A DNA stretch of 64,000 nt from the NCBI RefSeq assembly GCF_014836955.1, contig NZ_JACSPV010000019.1, positions 1 through 64,000 on the forward strand, in the 5' to 3' direction. The notes beneath the pieces were generated by a model. It was not told where the DNA came from, made no database searches, and saw only the letters and a program-made list of their open reading frames with translations. The position numbers and the translations under genes are program-made. Positions 8,105-17,505 of the stretch are shown piece by piece. Numbering within the stretch: the stretch's first letter is position 1; each line of letters starts with the position of its first letter. The DNA is from Bacillus norwichensis (GTDB lineage: Bacteria > Bacillota > Bacilli > Bacillales > Bacillaceae_C).

Positions 8105-8417
8105 TCCAATTCTCCTCTTTAATGAAAAAATAACGCTGTAACCATCTTAACATTATACTGAATGATGAATGATTTAAAAAGCAACAATTTATGTCGATTT
8201 CCGATAAAATACGAAAAACGGAATTTTTTTAATAGCACATTTTACTTTCAGCAATGCTTCCAAAGACTACTACCTTACTTTAACATAAAACAGTGCTAAG
8301 TTACCGATCAACTATTTTTATAATGCCCTCTATCCGCTCCCTTAAACGACGGAAAAACCATACTTTTCCTATCCTATTACACAACTACTGCATCCTGCTT
8401 TTACCAAAAAGAAAATG
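8105..8417. other. Intergenic region upstream of rodA
   Basis: Holds the rodA ribosome binding site (AGAGGAGA) and a minus-strand TATAAT at 8152-8157. Otherwise AT-rich with no reading frame or stable structure that I can support. Confidence 0.4.
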
Positions 8418-8442
8418 TTTTAAATCGACTTGTACTAGGTAA
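8417..8442 (+). promoter_or_regulatory. Possible sigma-B-type promoter
   Basis: GTTTTAA (8417-8423), 13 bases, then AGGTAA (8437-8442) resembles the general-stress consensus GTTTAA-N12-14-GGGTAT, 40 bases upstream of the small membrane protein. Moderate match only. Confidence 0.35.
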
Positions 8443-8482
8443 ACATAAAATATCAAGTATCCAAACGAAGGGAAGTGAAAAG

Positions 8483-8632
8483 ATGCTTTGGACAATCATT
8501 GGTATATTGATTGTATTATGGATTCTAGGCCTTGTCGCCAAGATCGGCGGAGCACTCATTCATATTCTGCTTGTAGCGGCCGTCATCATCTTTATCGTTT
8601 ATTTGGTTATGAGAAGAAATAAAGCGAGGTAA
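8483..8632 (+). CDS. 49-residue membrane protein of the lmo0937/DUF5670 type
   Basis: A short protein (MLWTIIGILIVLWILGLVAK and so on) with two hydrophobic segments separated by KIGG and a basic end, RRNKAR. The layout is that of the lmo0937-type small membrane proteins, often stress-induced in Firmicutes. GAAGGGAAGTGA precedes the ATG. A possible sigma-B promoter lies upstream, which fits that class, but the function is unknown. Confidence 0.75.
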   Translation: MLWTIIGILIVLWILGLVAKIGGALIHILLVAAVIIFIVYLVMRRNKAR

Positions 8633-8697
8633 TCAGATTTAAACTCAGTCACAATATGAAAACTCCTTGGTAAGTGTAAGAAAACACAATAAAGATT

Positions 8698-8725
8698 TTT
8701 ACTGTAGCTGAACAAATGCTATAAT
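8698..8725 (+). promoter_or_regulatory. Extended -10 sigma-A promoter
   Basis: TTTACT, 16 bases, TATAAT, with TGC directly before the -10 (extended -10). No good gene follows; the transcript would run to the terminator at 8896-8930. Confidence 0.6.
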
Positions 8726-8731
8726 CACAAA

Positions 8732-8930
8732 GTACTAAAAAGAATGAACATGAGGCATCCGCCGAAGGCTTTAACTTGTTTGATCCTGGGTTTGAACCCC
8801 ACTGAATGGAATACCAATAGGCTTTCATCTCACCATTGACAGAAGACCTTTGCTGAATAAAGTTAAAACTGGTCTCTAAAAAGCTCCTAAAATGAATCAG
8901 CCGAAAGCAATTTCATCGGCTGATTTTTAT
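8732..8930 (+). ncRNA. Candidate unassigned small RNA of about 200 nt
   Basis: Bounded by an extended -10 promoter and a strong intrinsic terminator with no ribosome-bound reading frame. Internally GGGTTTGAACCC can form a small hairpin. It does not resemble 6S RNA (no closing stem between the ends), SRP RNA, RNase P RNA or any riboswitch I know. One 31-codon ATG frame starts at MNMRHPPKA but lacks a ribosome binding site. Not a leader for the next gene, which reads the opposite way. Confidence 0.45.
8896..8930 (+). terminator. Intrinsic terminator of the candidate small RNA
   Basis: A perfect 9-bp stem, ATCAGCCGA / TCGGCTGAT, with an 11-base loop, followed by TTTTATTTT. Confidence 0.8.
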
Positions 8931-9088
8931 TTTGACAGCTATTTTCTATTATTGTGACCGTTTTGACTAAAAGCGATTTAAGATGGGCACGCCAACCGTA
9001 CCCCGCTTAACTGTAAACCGCTTAAGGTCCGCACCTGCCTTCGCTCATTAAGTAATGAAAAAACCTTTCTGGCCCTCCCATTTCATGC

Positions 9089-9535
9089 TTATTCAAATTT
9101 CAGGAGCATATCAGCATGCGGAATTCCCTCGTCCAAATACACTTCTGAAATTTTTTCAAATCCGAAAGAACCATAAAAGTTTAGTAAATATTCCTGAGCC
9201 TGTAACCTAACCGCCTCTACCTTCAGTTCTTCACGTATAAAATCCAGAGCCTTGGTCATCAATTCAGTAGCCAAGCCGCGTCCTCTGTATGACTCTTTAA
9301 CCAACACTCTTCCTATGGACAGCTCCTGATACGCAGTACCTGTAGGCAGTATTCTAGCATAGGCAGCAATCTCTTTCCCTTCGCAAGCATATAGATGATA
9401 TGAAGACTGATCAAAGTTATCGATCTCCCTATATGCGCATTGCTGTTCCACAACAAAAACATCCACACGCTCTCGCAATATGTTATAAAGCTCATCTATG
9501 CTCATTTCATCAAAAGCTTTTAATTTCCACTCCAT
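9089..9535 (-). CDS. GNAT-family N-acetyltransferase, ElaA type
   Basis: A 148-residue GNAT protein of the ElaA subgroup. The N-terminal block RERVDVFVVEQQCAYREID is typical of ElaA, and the acetyl-CoA binding loop is GRVLVKESYRGRGLATEL (about residues 74-91). The substrate is unknown. The frame allows an ATG at 9547, but GGGGG directly abuts it; the ATG at 9535 gives the usual ElaA start MEWK and better spacing. Monocistronic, with no clear neighbour relationship. Confidence 0.85.
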   Translation of the reverse strand: MEWKLKAFDEMSIDELYNILRERVDVFVVEQQCAYREIDNFDQSSYHLYACEGKEIAAYARILPTGTAYQELSIGRVLVKESYRGRGLATELMTKALDFIREELKVEAVRLQAQEYLLNFYGSFGFEKISEVYLDEGIPHADMLLKFE

Positions 9536-9917
9536 CTCCGGTATCATCCCCCTTACTATTTTTATTGAATTATAACAGAACCCATTTATAGTGGTGGGTT
9601 ATTAGGACTTTATTAGTGCTATGCTTAATGGGATAGATCATAAATTTAGTAAGAACCATTAACTTTCTGAAGATGCGATCATGCTAGTAGCAAGGCATTC
9701 AGCTTAAAATAATCATATTTCTCTATGAAGATGCATATTTTACTATGACTGAATAGATTTGAAGCTATACAATATCCTTCATCAGTCCTAGGAATAGCCC
9801 ATACGGCTCATGTGTTTAAATTAAAAGATTGATATAGTGAAAATAACTTTTTTTCGACACCGACAATTCCCTAAATAACTTCACAGCAACATGAACCCAA
9901 GGATGGTGATTTGAAAA
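9536..9917. other. Intergenic region upstream of the app operon
   Basis: Contains a small inverted repeat around 9587-9602 (ACCCATTTATAGTGGTGGGT) and, close to the appD start, GGATGGTGA as ribosome binding site. I see no convincing operator, riboswitch or reading frame. Confidence 0.4.
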
Positions 9918-10901
9918 TTGACAGCTTTATTAGATGTACAAAATTTAAAAACTCACTTTTTTACCAATAAGAAAGTAATCCCTGCAGTGGACGGTGTTGA
10001 CATTAAAATCAACAAAGGGGAAACTGTTGCCCTAGTCGGGGAATCCGGCTCTGGAAAAAGCATTACCTCCCTTTCAATTTTGAAATTAGTTCCAAGTCCA
10101 CCAGGAGAAATCGTAGATGGTATCATCAATTTTGATGGCATTGATTTGGCAGCGCTTCCGGAGGATGAAATGTACCGTATCCGTGGAAATGATATATCTA
10201 TGATTTTTCAGGAGCCAATGACCTCTTTAAACCCCGTTTTGACAATCGGCGAGCAAATCACCGAGGTGTTGATCTATCACAAAAAGCTATCCAAAAGAGA
10301 GGCGGCTAGAAAGGCTGTCGATCTGCTGAAAATGGTGGGATTTCCCCGTGCCAAAGAGATGCTTGCTGAATATCCACACAGACTGTCTGGTGGAATGAGA
10401 CAACGCGTTATGATTGCCATTGCCATGAGCTGTAATCCGAAATTGCTCATCGCCGATGAACCAACAACTGCATTGGATGTAACAATTCAAGCTCAAATCC
10501 TCGATTTGATGAAAAATTTGAGTGAGCAGTTTCAGACCTCCATCCTATTGATTACTCATGACCTTGGTGTCGTTTCCGAAATCGCCGACAAAGTACTTGT
10601 TATGTATTGTGGACAGGTTGTAGAAGAGGCTTTGGTTGATGACTTGTTCAACAAACCATTACACCCATATACTGCCGGCCTCATGAATTCAATACCATCA
10701 ATGGACAATGATTCTGAAAGACTTGTACCGATTCAGGGTGGCGTGCCTTCCCCTGAACACTATCCAAAAGGATGCCGCTTTGCTTCCCGCTGCCCTCATG
10801 CATTTGACCGTTGCATTCAGGAAAACCCCAACCTGACAGCAGCTGAAAGCTCCCGGTTGGTACGCTGCTTTTTATACGCCGAGGAGGAGAGCACATTATG
10901 A
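9918..10901 (+). CDS. appD: Oligopeptide ABC transporter ATP-binding protein AppD
   Basis: A 327-residue OppD/DppD-family ATPase. Walker A GESGSGKS (41-48), Q-loop Q98, signature LSGGMRQR (156-163) and Walker B LLIADEP (176-182). The C-terminal oligopeptide extension with a Cys cluster (GCRFASRCPHAFDRC, about 284-298) may hold the iron-sulfur cluster reported for this family. It starts with TTG, preceded by GGATGGTGA. First gene of appD-appF-appA-appB-appC, the same order as in B. subtilis. With AppF it powers import of oligopeptides. Confidence 0.93.
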   Translation: MTALLDVQNLKTHFFTNKKVIPAVDGVDIKINKGETVALVGESGSGKSITSLSILKLVPSPPGEIVDGIINFDGIDLAALPEDEMYRIRGNDISMIFQEPMTSLNPVLTIGEQITEVLIYHKKLSKREAARKAVDLLKMVGFPRAKEMLAEYPHRLSGGMRQRVMIAIAMSCNPKLLIADEPTTALDVTIQAQILDLMKNLSEQFQTSILLITHDLGVVSEIADKVLVMYCGQVVEEALVDDLFNKPLHPYTAGLMNSIPSMDNDSERLVPIQGGVPSPEHYPKGCRFASRCPHAFDRCIQENPNLTAAESSRLVRCFLYAEEESTL

Positions 10902-11917
10902 CGACAAGCCTGGAGAAACGGATGCCTTTGAAGGAAAATGAAACAGAATACCTGCTTGAAGCTGTTAACTTGACCAAGTATTTTCCAATTAAATCAGGTG
11001 TCTTTCAAAGGACTACCGGGCATATCAAAGCAGTCGATGGGATCTCCCTCTTTGTAAAAAAAGGCGAGACACTGGGGATTGTAGGTGAATCTGGCTGTGG
11101 AAAATCAACTGCTGGCCGTACATTCATCCGATTGTATGAGCCAACAGAAGGAAAAATTCTTTTTAAAGGGAATGATATTTCACACCTTTCTGAAACCACT
11201 CTCAGCCGTACTGTCAGAAAAAATATTCAAATGGTTTTTCAAGATCCATATGCATCCATGAATCCTCGGAAAACGCTGAAATCAATTTTAAGCGAGCCGC
11301 TTATCACACATCAATTATATGATAGGAAAGGCCGCGATGAGAAAATTTCTGAACTATTAAATCGAGTGGGACTCAACCCTTCCTTTATTAACCGTTATCC
11401 ACATGAGTTTTCAGGTGGACAGCGTCAGCGGATTGGGATAGCGCGGGCCCTGGCTCTTCACCCAGAATTGATCATAGCAGACGAGGCAGTTTCAGCCCTT
11501 GATGTCTCCATCCAAGCGCAAATTATTAATTTAATGAAGGATCTGCAAGAAGAATTTAGCCTTACGTATATCTTTATTTCCCATGATTTGAGTGTTGTCC
11601 GCCATATAAGCGACCGGGTCGCGGTCATGTACCTGGGAAAAATCATGGAGTTTGCACGAAAAAAAGATTTATATGGAGAGCCGCTCCACCCTTATACGAG
11701 AGCCTTGCTTTCTGCTGTTCCTGTGCCTAGAAAAAGCGGCGGGAAAGATCGAGAACGGATTGTTTTAAAAGGGAATCTGCCAAGCCCGGCTAACCCGCCC
11801 TCTGGGTGTGTCTTCCACACAAGATGTCCAGCAGCAATGGATGTATGTCGGAAGGTCACGCCTGAATTTCAAGAGTTGGAAACAGAGCATTTTATTGCTT
11901 GTCATTTATATCAGTAA
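10898..11917 (+). CDS. appF: Oligopeptide ABC transporter ATP-binding protein AppF
   Basis: A 339-residue OppF-family ATPase, partner of AppD. Walker A GESGCGKS (63-70), signature FSGGQRQR and Walker B LIIADEAVSALD are intact; the C-terminal extension again has the Cys-rich CVFHTRCPAAMDVC element. It overlaps appD by the ATGA tetranucleotide and has a strong GAGGAGGAG site inside the end of appD. Cytoplasmic, binds the permease pair AppB-AppC. Confidence 0.93.
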   Translation: MTTSLEKRMPLKENETEYLLEAVNLTKYFPIKSGVFQRTTGHIKAVDGISLFVKKGETLGIVGESGCGKSTAGRTFIRLYEPTEGKILFKGNDISHLSETTLSRTVRKNIQMVFQDPYASMNPRKTLKSILSEPLITHQLYDRKGRDEKISELLNRVGLNPSFINRYPHEFSGGQRQRIGIARALALHPELIIADEAVSALDVSIQAQIINLMKDLQEEFSLTYIFISHDLSVVRHISDRVAVMYLGKIMEFARKKDLYGEPLHPYTRALLSAVPVPRKSGGKDRERIVLKGNLPSPANPPSGCVFHTRCPAAMDVCRKVTPEFQELETEHFIACHLYQ

Positions 11918-12004
11918 AGCTGATCTCCAATACTTGAAAGGGGGGATTCACGACAGATTGATTATCTATTGAATACAAAAATTTTGTAATAGGGGGATTG
12001 AGCA

Positions 12005-13660
12005 ATGAGAAAACCGGCTGGGTTAATATTGTGCATGATGCTTGTTCTTTCGTTGTTTCTGGCCGCTTGCAGCAACGGGGATAAAATAGAAACGGACGGG
12101 AAGAAATCCTCGAACAATGGTCAAGCAACTGAGAATACAGAACCAGTGGATGGCGGAGACCTTGTCATGGGGTATTCGGGATCACCTACTATGTTTAATT
12201 CGATGTACTCAGATGATACTGCAAGCGGGGATGTCGAAGACTTGATTTTTGATAGGCTTGTAGGCTCGAATAAAGAAGACTTCACGCCCAATACGGATGA
12301 ACTGGCTGAGAGCGTCGAAGAATCCGAGGATGGATTGACGTATACGGTTAAATTAAAAGAAGGTATCAAATTCCACGATGGTGAAGATTTGACAGCAGAT
12401 GATGTCGTGTTTACTTACAACATACCGCTAAATGAAGATTATGACGGACCCCGCAAGTCCTATTTCGAAGCATTGAAAAGCATTGAGAAAGTTGATGACT
12501 TAACTATTAAGTTCCATATGAAAAAAGTAGATGCACAGTTCCACACTGTCGGATTGAGCTTCGGCATTTTACCGGAGCATATTTTAAAAGACGTTCCTGT
12601 CAGCGAACTTGGAGAACATGAATTCAATACAAAAAATCCGATTGGTACAGGTCCCTTTAAATTTGTGGAGTGGAAAGACGGCGAATATCTAAAAGTGGAA
12701 GCATTTGAAGACTACTACCAGGGCCGCCCACATTTAGATTCAATCTCAATGAAATTTGTACCGGATGCTAACGCCATGCTGACACAGCTCCAAAATCGGG
12801 ATATAGATTTCTGGGCAGGAGTCCCCCCTTCTGATATTGATACAATAAAATCTTTCCAAGATGATATTGGCATAAAAATTGAAGAGGGTTTGGCACTTTC
12901 CTATACATTCTTTGCAGGAAACTTAAGAAATGATTTATTTAAAGACAAAGAAGTGCGTCAGGCAATCACTCATGCGATTGACCGTGAGACGATTGTAAAT
13001 GAAATTATGGAAGGCTATGGGGAAGTGGCTCATGTTCCCGAAAGTCCATTGAGCTGGGCATATAATGAGAACGTACCGCATTTTGACTACGATCCGGAAA
13101 AAGCGAAGAAAATGCTGACAGATGCCGGCTGGAAACCAGGTAGTGACGGCATTCTTGAAAAAGACGGTAAAAAATTCTCCTTCGAGGTAAAGACAAATCA
13201 AGGAAATAAAGTAAGAGAAGACATCGTTGTGCTGCTTCAAGAGCAACTAAAGGAAGTTGGCATTGAAGCGAAACCGAAAGTAGTAGAATTCAGTTCCCTT
13301 ATAGCCGATGTGGACCCTGGAGTCTGGAACTTCGATGCAGTCGTCTTAGGCTGGGGTCTCGGAACCGATCCAGATCCAAGTGGGCTTTTCCATACGAAGG
13401 AGATTGAAAAAGGCTTAAATTTTATCGGTTACTCAAATCCAGCGCTTGATAAATTGATGGAGCAACAGCTTCAGGAGAAGGATAGGGACAAACGAAAAAA
13501 ATTAATCGGTCAAATCCAGACCAATCTTGCCGAAGATCAACCGTATACTTTCCTTTATTATCCAATAGAATTCCGAGCGATGCCTACTGAATTAGAAGGC
13601 TACGAATTCCATGCTAAAGAGGTTATTTACAAGCCGCAGCAGTGGTGGCTGAATAAATAA
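12005..13660 (+). CDS. appA: Oligopeptide-binding lipoprotein AppA
   Basis: A 551-residue family 5 extracellular solute-binding protein. A lipoprotein signal peptide ends in the lipobox LAAC (residues 19-22), so the mature protein is anchored to the outer face of the membrane by Cys22. The family signature around ADDVVFTYNIPLN and the hinge segments NPIGTGPFKF and KDKEVRQAITHAIDR are present. Length agrees with AppA (about 543). It captures oligopeptides and delivers them to AppB-AppC. It lies in the middle of the operon and is followed by a strong hairpin that may raise its expression relative to the permeases. Confidence 0.93.
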   Translation: MRKPAGLILCMMLVLSLFLAACSNGDKIETDGKKSSNNGQATENTEPVDGGDLVMGYSGSPTMFNSMYSDDTASGDVEDLIFDRLVGSNKEDFTPNTDELAESVEESEDGLTYTVKLKEGIKFHDGEDLTADDVVFTYNIPLNEDYDGPRKSYFEALKSIEKVDDLTIKFHMKKVDAQFHTVGLSFGILPEHILKDVPVSELGEHEFNTKNPIGTGPFKFVEWKDGEYLKVEAFEDYYQGRPHLDSISMKFVPDANAMLTQLQNRDIDFWAGVPPSDIDTIKSFQDDIGIKIEEGLALSYTFFAGNLRNDLFKDKEVRQAITHAIDRETIVNEIMEGYGEVAHVPESPLSWAYNENVPHFDYDPEKAKKMLTDAGWKPGSDGILEKDGKKFSFEVKTNQGNKVREDIVVLLQEQLKEVGIEAKPKVVEFSSLIADVDPGVWNFDAVVLGWGLGTDPDPSGLFHTKEIEKGLNFIGYSNPALDKLMEQQLQEKDRDKRKKLIGQIQTNLAEDQPYTFLYYPIEFRAMPTELEGYEFHAKEVIYKPQQWWLNK

Positions 13661-13668
13661 TAACGCTA

Positions 13669-13702
13669 GGATATGGGAAATGAGCACCCATTTCCCATAT
13701 CC
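13669..13702 (+). promoter_or_regulatory. Intercistronic hairpin between appA and appB
   Basis: A perfect 14-bp stem (GGATATGGGAAATG / CATTTCCCATATCC) with a 6-base loop directly after appA, followed by TTAATT rather than a strong U-run. It probably acts as partial terminator or 3' mRNA stabiliser, as is common after binding-protein genes in ABC operons. Confidence 0.75.
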
Positions 13703-13736
13703 TTAATTGATTAAACAGCGAAAAGGAGCATAGCGA

Positions 13737-14687
13737 ATGATTTCATATATTATTCGGCGGATCCTTATGGCCATCCCTTTGATGCTCGGGATCACCATTC
13801 TGTCATTTGTGATCATTAAAGCCGCTCCCGGAGGACCGACAGCTTTGCTAATGAATCCAAATACAAAACCTGAGGACAGGATAAAGTTTGAAGAAAAATA
13901 CGGATTGAATGATCCTATTTATGTTCAGTATGGAAAATGGCTTGGAAATATGGCTAAGGGAGACTTTGGTACATCACTCATCCGGAGAGGGGTGCCCGTC
14001 AGTGACATGATTTTAAATAGACTGCCAAATACCCTGCTGCTAATGGTAACCTCCACAATATTAGCATTCCTCATTGCCGTGCCGCTCGGTATTTTTTCCG
14101 CTATGAGACCCTATACGAAACTGGATTATACTGTCACGGTAGGTTCTTTTCTTGGTGTAGCCACCCCGAATTTCTGGCTTGGTATTATGTTGATTATTCT
14201 CTTCGGTGTGCAACTTGGGTGGTTTCCTACCGGCGGCGTAGCGACACTGAACGCACCATTCAGTATATGGGACAGGCTTCATCATCTGATTATGCCGGCA
14301 TTTGTCCTGGCGGCAGCAGATATGGCTGCATTAACCCGCTATACGCGTTCCAGCATGCTCGAAGTCCTGCAACAGGATTATATCAGAACGGCTAGAGCCA
14401 AAGGCTTCAGAGAACGAGCTGTTGTATGGAAACATGGTTTGAGAAATGGACTTATCCCTATCATTACAATGTTCGGTCTGATGTTACCCAATTTCATCGG
14501 AGGAGCCGCCATAACCGAATTGGTTTTTAGCTGGCCTGGTATTGGAAGATTGTTTATTGAATCAGCCTTTACACGAGATTACCCTGTAATCATGGCATTG
14601 ACAGTCTTAACAGCTGTATTTGTTGTCATCGGAAACTTGTTAGCAGATATTCTATATGCCATTTTTGATCCGCGGATTGAGTATTAA
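13737..14687 (+). CDS. appB: Oligopeptide ABC transporter permease AppB
   Basis: A 316-residue inner permease of the DppB/OppB family with six transmembrane segments and the family N-terminus [19 protein letters not shown]. The EAA loop that docks the ATPases is around [20 protein letters not shown]. Strong AAAGGAG site upstream. Forms the channel with AppC. The spacing of 14 bases to appC indicates co-translation. Confidence 0.93.
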   Translation: MISYIIRRILMAIPLMLGITILSFVIIKAAPGGPTALLMNPNTKPEDRIKFEEKYGLNDPIYVQYGKWLGNMAKGDFGTSLIRRGVPVSDMILNRLPNTLLLMVTSTILAFLIAVPLGIFSAMRPYTKLDYTVTVGSFLGVATPNFWLGIMLIILFGVQLGWFPTGGVATLNAPFSIWDRLHHLIMPAFVLAAADMAALTRYTRSSMLEVLQQDYIRTARAKGFRERAVVWKHGLRNGLIPIITMFGLMLPNFIGGAAITELVFSWPGIGRLFIESAFTRDYPVIMALTVLTAVFVVIGNLLADILYAIFDPRIEY

Positions 14688-14700
14688 GGGGGGATTTTGT

Positions 14701-15612
14701 ATGGCACAAACAAACTATGATCCGACAATGAACAACCTAAATATGAACCCCGAAATAAAAGAAAAGCCGGAAACTCTTACAAAAATATTCTTCCGGAAAT
14801 TTACAAGAAATAAATTGGCCGTATTTGGGGCGATCGTTTTGGCAATCATCATTCTTTCTGCTATTCTTGCCCCATTGATAGCTCCATACAATCCGGGAAC
14901 CACCGACTTAGCGAATAAACTGGCTCCACCAAGCTCGGAAAACTGGCTTGGAACCGACCGTTTTGGAAGAGATATTTTTACAAGGTTATTATTTGGTGGC
15001 AGAATCTCTTTGCTTGTAGGCTTTGGATCTGTAGCAGGAGCTTTATTGATTGGAACGACGATTGGTGCCATTGCCGGTTATTACGGTGGAATGATTGATT
15101 CTGTCTTAATGAGATTTGTCGATGTCATCATCTCCATTCCTACGATATTCCTGCTGATCACGATTGTAACGATTTTTCAGCCAAGCGTAGACAAACTGAT
15201 TCTTATTTTTGCTATTACCTCATGGACCACCACCGCTAGAATGGTACGCGGAGAATTTTTAAGCTTGCGGACAAGAGAGTTTGTCCTCGCCTCCAGAACC
15301 ATTGGGACAAGTCCAGTAAAAATTATATTCAGTCATATTTTACCTAATGCAATGGGACCCATTGTTGTCACGGCCACATTGTTAGTAGGCACAGTCATAT
15401 TATCGGAAGCTGCCTTAAGCTATTTGGGCCTGGGCGTCCAACCTCCTACTCCAAGCTGGGGAAATATGCTTGAGGATGCTCAAAACTTCACGGTTTTACT
15501 TAAAGCCCCTTGGTATGCGGCATTTCCCGGATTGATGATTTTGATTACAGTCTTGTGTTTTAATTTTGTAGGAGACGGTCTAAGGGATGCGCTTGATCCT
15601 AAGGGGGATTAA
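14701..15612 (+). CDS. appC: Oligopeptide ABC transporter permease AppC
   Basis: A 303-residue OppC/DppC-family permease, the length of B. subtilis AppC. The cytoplasmic N-terminal tail, one helix and an extracellular loop ([20 protein letters not shown]) precede the five-helix core with the EAA loop [23 protein letters not shown] 14701 is chosen because AAGGGGGGA lies nine bases upstream; the longer frame starts inside appB. Last gene of the operon, followed by a terminator. Confidence 0.93.
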   Translation: MAQTNYDPTMNNLNMNPEIKEKPETLTKIFFRKFTRNKLAVFGAIVLAIIILSAILAPLIAPYNPGTTDLANKLAPPSSENWLGTDRFGRDIFTRLLFGGRISLLVGFGSVAGALLIGTTIGAIAGYYGGMIDSVLMRFVDVIISIPTIFLLITIVTIFQPSVDKLILIFAITSWTTTARMVRGEFLSLRTREFVLASRTIGTSPVKIIFSHILPNAMGPIVVTATLLVGTVILSEAALSYLGLGVQPPTPSWGNMLEDAQNFTVLLKAPWYAAFPGLMILITVLCFNFVGDGLRDALDPKGD

Positions 15613-15643
15613 AGTAACGAGTCCTCAATAGGGTAAAACCAAA

Positions 15644-15677
15644 AAAACCGGTTCTGTTCATGAGCAGAGCCGGTTTT
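15644..15677. terminator. Bidirectional terminator between appC and the VOC gene
   Basis: The stem AAAACCGGTTCTG / CAGAGCCGGTTTT (one wobble) has A-runs on the left and T-runs on the right, so it can end both the rightward app transcript and the leftward VOC transcript. Confidence 0.8.
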
Positions 15678-15689
15678 CACATTTATCGT

Positions 15690-16133
15690 TTAAAAATCAT
15701 GGACGGTGACACAAAGCTGGATAACGATTCCAAACGGATCGCGAATAATCGCATACCCGGGGCTAAATACATTTTCTTTAAATGGTGTTAAAACAGTCAC
15801 TTTCTCATGCTGAGCGAGAGATTCATATAGATTTTGAATAACATTCTTATCTTTAGATTGTATACACAATGATGAGCTATTGCCTAATTGCCAGGGGCGC
15901 GAAGTATCCATTTCTTCTTCCGCCATCATTAGTTTATTCGCACCTATTTCCAAAACAGAGTGTGTTATATATTCATCTTGCCCCTCCTCATAACTAAAAC
16001 GAGGATTCATTTCCTTCATGTCTTTGTAGTTTTTCTTAAAAAGAACTTTAGCTCCTAAATATTTTTCATAAAATGTAATAGCTTCAGCTGCATTGCCATT
16101 CAAAGATAAAAATGGGATTACTTCAACATTCAT
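15690..16133 (-). CDS. VOC-superfamily protein, PhnB type
   Basis: A 147-residue single-domain vicinal-oxygen-chelate protein of the PhnB/glyoxalase-like group (N-terminus VEVIPFLSLNGNAAEAITFY; C-terminal DPFGIVIQL). The group has no uniform reaction. The ATG at 16133 is preferred because GGGAGG is six to nine bases upstream; the frame extends further upstream without a site. It is divergent from a WYL regulator gene 87 bases away, which is a frequent arrangement for a regulator and its target. Confidence 0.8.
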   Translation of the reverse strand: MNVEVIPFLSLNGNAAEAITFYEKYLGAKVLFKKNYKDMKEMNPRFSYEEGQDEYITHSVLEIGANKLMMAEEEMDTSRPWQLGNSSSLCIQSKDKNVIQNLYESLAQHEKVTVLTPFKENVFSPGYAIIRDPFGIVIQLCVTVHDF

Positions 16134-16220
16134 TTTATTGCCTCCCTCACTAATTTTAATTACACTTACAAGTATAGTGAATAAAGGTGACAATTTAAGG
16201 CACCTTTAAGGGGTGTTTTT

Positions 16221-17159
16221 ATGAAAAAATCAGAGCGTCTCAATCAAATGCTGCGCTTCATTAATCGGCAACAACATTTTACCCTTCAAGATTTAATGCA
16301 GGAATTTCAAATTTCAAAAAGAACAGCATTAAGAGACGTCGCTTCATTAGAGGAATTAGGAGCGCCAATTTATGCAGAGTATGGCCGCTATGGAGGATAT
16401 CGCCTGCTTCATCAAATGCCGCTTCCTCCCATTTCTTTTAGTAGCCAAGAAATCTACGCACTTTATTTTGCAATGCAAGCCCTTCGAAGCTTTTCAAATT
16501 TGCCGTTTCAAGTATCTTTTCATTCCATACATGCAAAATTTATAAGCGAATTATCGGAAAGCCAAAGACAAGAAATAGAAAGAATGCAAAATAGAATATC
16601 TTTTCGGCATACTGAGCAAATCAAGGATAGTGCGCATTTAGAAATGTTATTAATGGCAGCTGTGAAAAATAGTGTTTTAAAAATAGAGTATCAAAAAGCT
16701 CATCAAAAGAGCACTCGTCACATTCAGCCGCTCTCTATTTATTCAATGAAAGGCTATTGGTATTGTCAATCTTATGATATTGATAAAAAAGCTTACCGTG
16801 TTTTCCGTTGCGACCGCATCATGTCCGCTGAATTAACGGATATCCCCCCTTTAGAGAATTTAAATGAAATGAACATGCAAAATGCTCATTCACTTTGGAA
16901 ACCATCCGAACAAGCGCTTCAATTGAAATGTACGGTCACTCAAACCGGGATAGAACACTTTCAACAAGAACATTATCCTTCAATGAAGCTAGTCCATAAA
17001 ACAGAAAGTACATTTATTATTGGTTGGTATGAGCCAAACGAAGTTGACTTCATCATCAAATACCTTGCAGGATTTGGAAAATCCATACGTATTATCGAAC
17101 CTACTATTTTAAAAGAAAAATTAAGACAGTACTATAGAGACTTACTCGATCATATTTAG
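16221..17159 (+). CDS. HTH/WYL-domain transcriptional regulator (YafY-like)
   Basis: A 312-residue regulator with an N-terminal winged HTH (residues 1-60; LQDLMQEFQISKRTALRDVA) and a WYL effector domain (about 135-215; KIEYQKAHQKSTRHIQPLSI, YWYCQSYD, FRCDRI), then a C-terminal extension. WYL domains bind ligands, often nucleic acids or nucleotides. AAGGGGTG precedes the ATG. It probably controls the divergent VOC gene; this is inferred from position only. Confidence 0.85.
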   Translation: MKKSERLNQMLRFINRQQHFTLQDLMQEFQISKRTALRDVASLEELGAPIYAEYGRYGGYRLLHQMPLPPISFSSQEIYALYFAMQALRSFSNLPFQVSFHSIHAKFISELSESQRQEIERMQNRISFRHTEQIKDSAHLEMLLMAAVKNSVLKIEYQKAHQKSTRHIQPLSIYSMKGYWYCQSYDIDKKAYRVFRCDRIMSAELTDIPPLENLNEMNMQNAHSLWKPSEQALQLKCTVTQTGIEHFQQEHYPSMKLVHKTESTFIIGWYEPNEVDFIIKYLAGFGKSIRIIEPTILKEKLRQYYRDLLDHI

Positions 17160-17505
17160 AACTTCCTTGTGAAAACTTCTATTAATAGAACAGCAAATTG
17201 ATGCGGCAATTAATTAGATCAAAGTGCGCAGCTTCCAATAGCGAATTAGCTTCCCAGTTTTATTTTTACGAATAGGACAATATTCCTAGTAAACCGGGTC
17301 ATATTTCGAGTTTCTGGGCAGTACCGCTTTTTTCGGACTTGATTTTTTCGTTGTATTTCAGCATCTACACCCACATTTGTTTAGTATCCTTCCCCACTTA
17401 GTCTTGCCTAAATAGGAATGCGAAAGGTCGCGAAGCCTTAGGACAAGCACAAAGATTGCGAGGAGACAGTCTCTTAGCCATGACTTGATCCCTGTGCTAA
17501 TAGCA
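17160..17505. other. Intergenic region without a recognised gene
   Basis: No reading frame or RNA that I can support. The last 40 bases (GCTAATAGCACTCGGCCGGC) lead into the tandem repeat that follows. Confidence 0.4.

Noticed and set aside
8732-8930. 6S RNA
   Set aside because: The length fits, but the ends do not pair and no central bubble flanked by long stems is visible.
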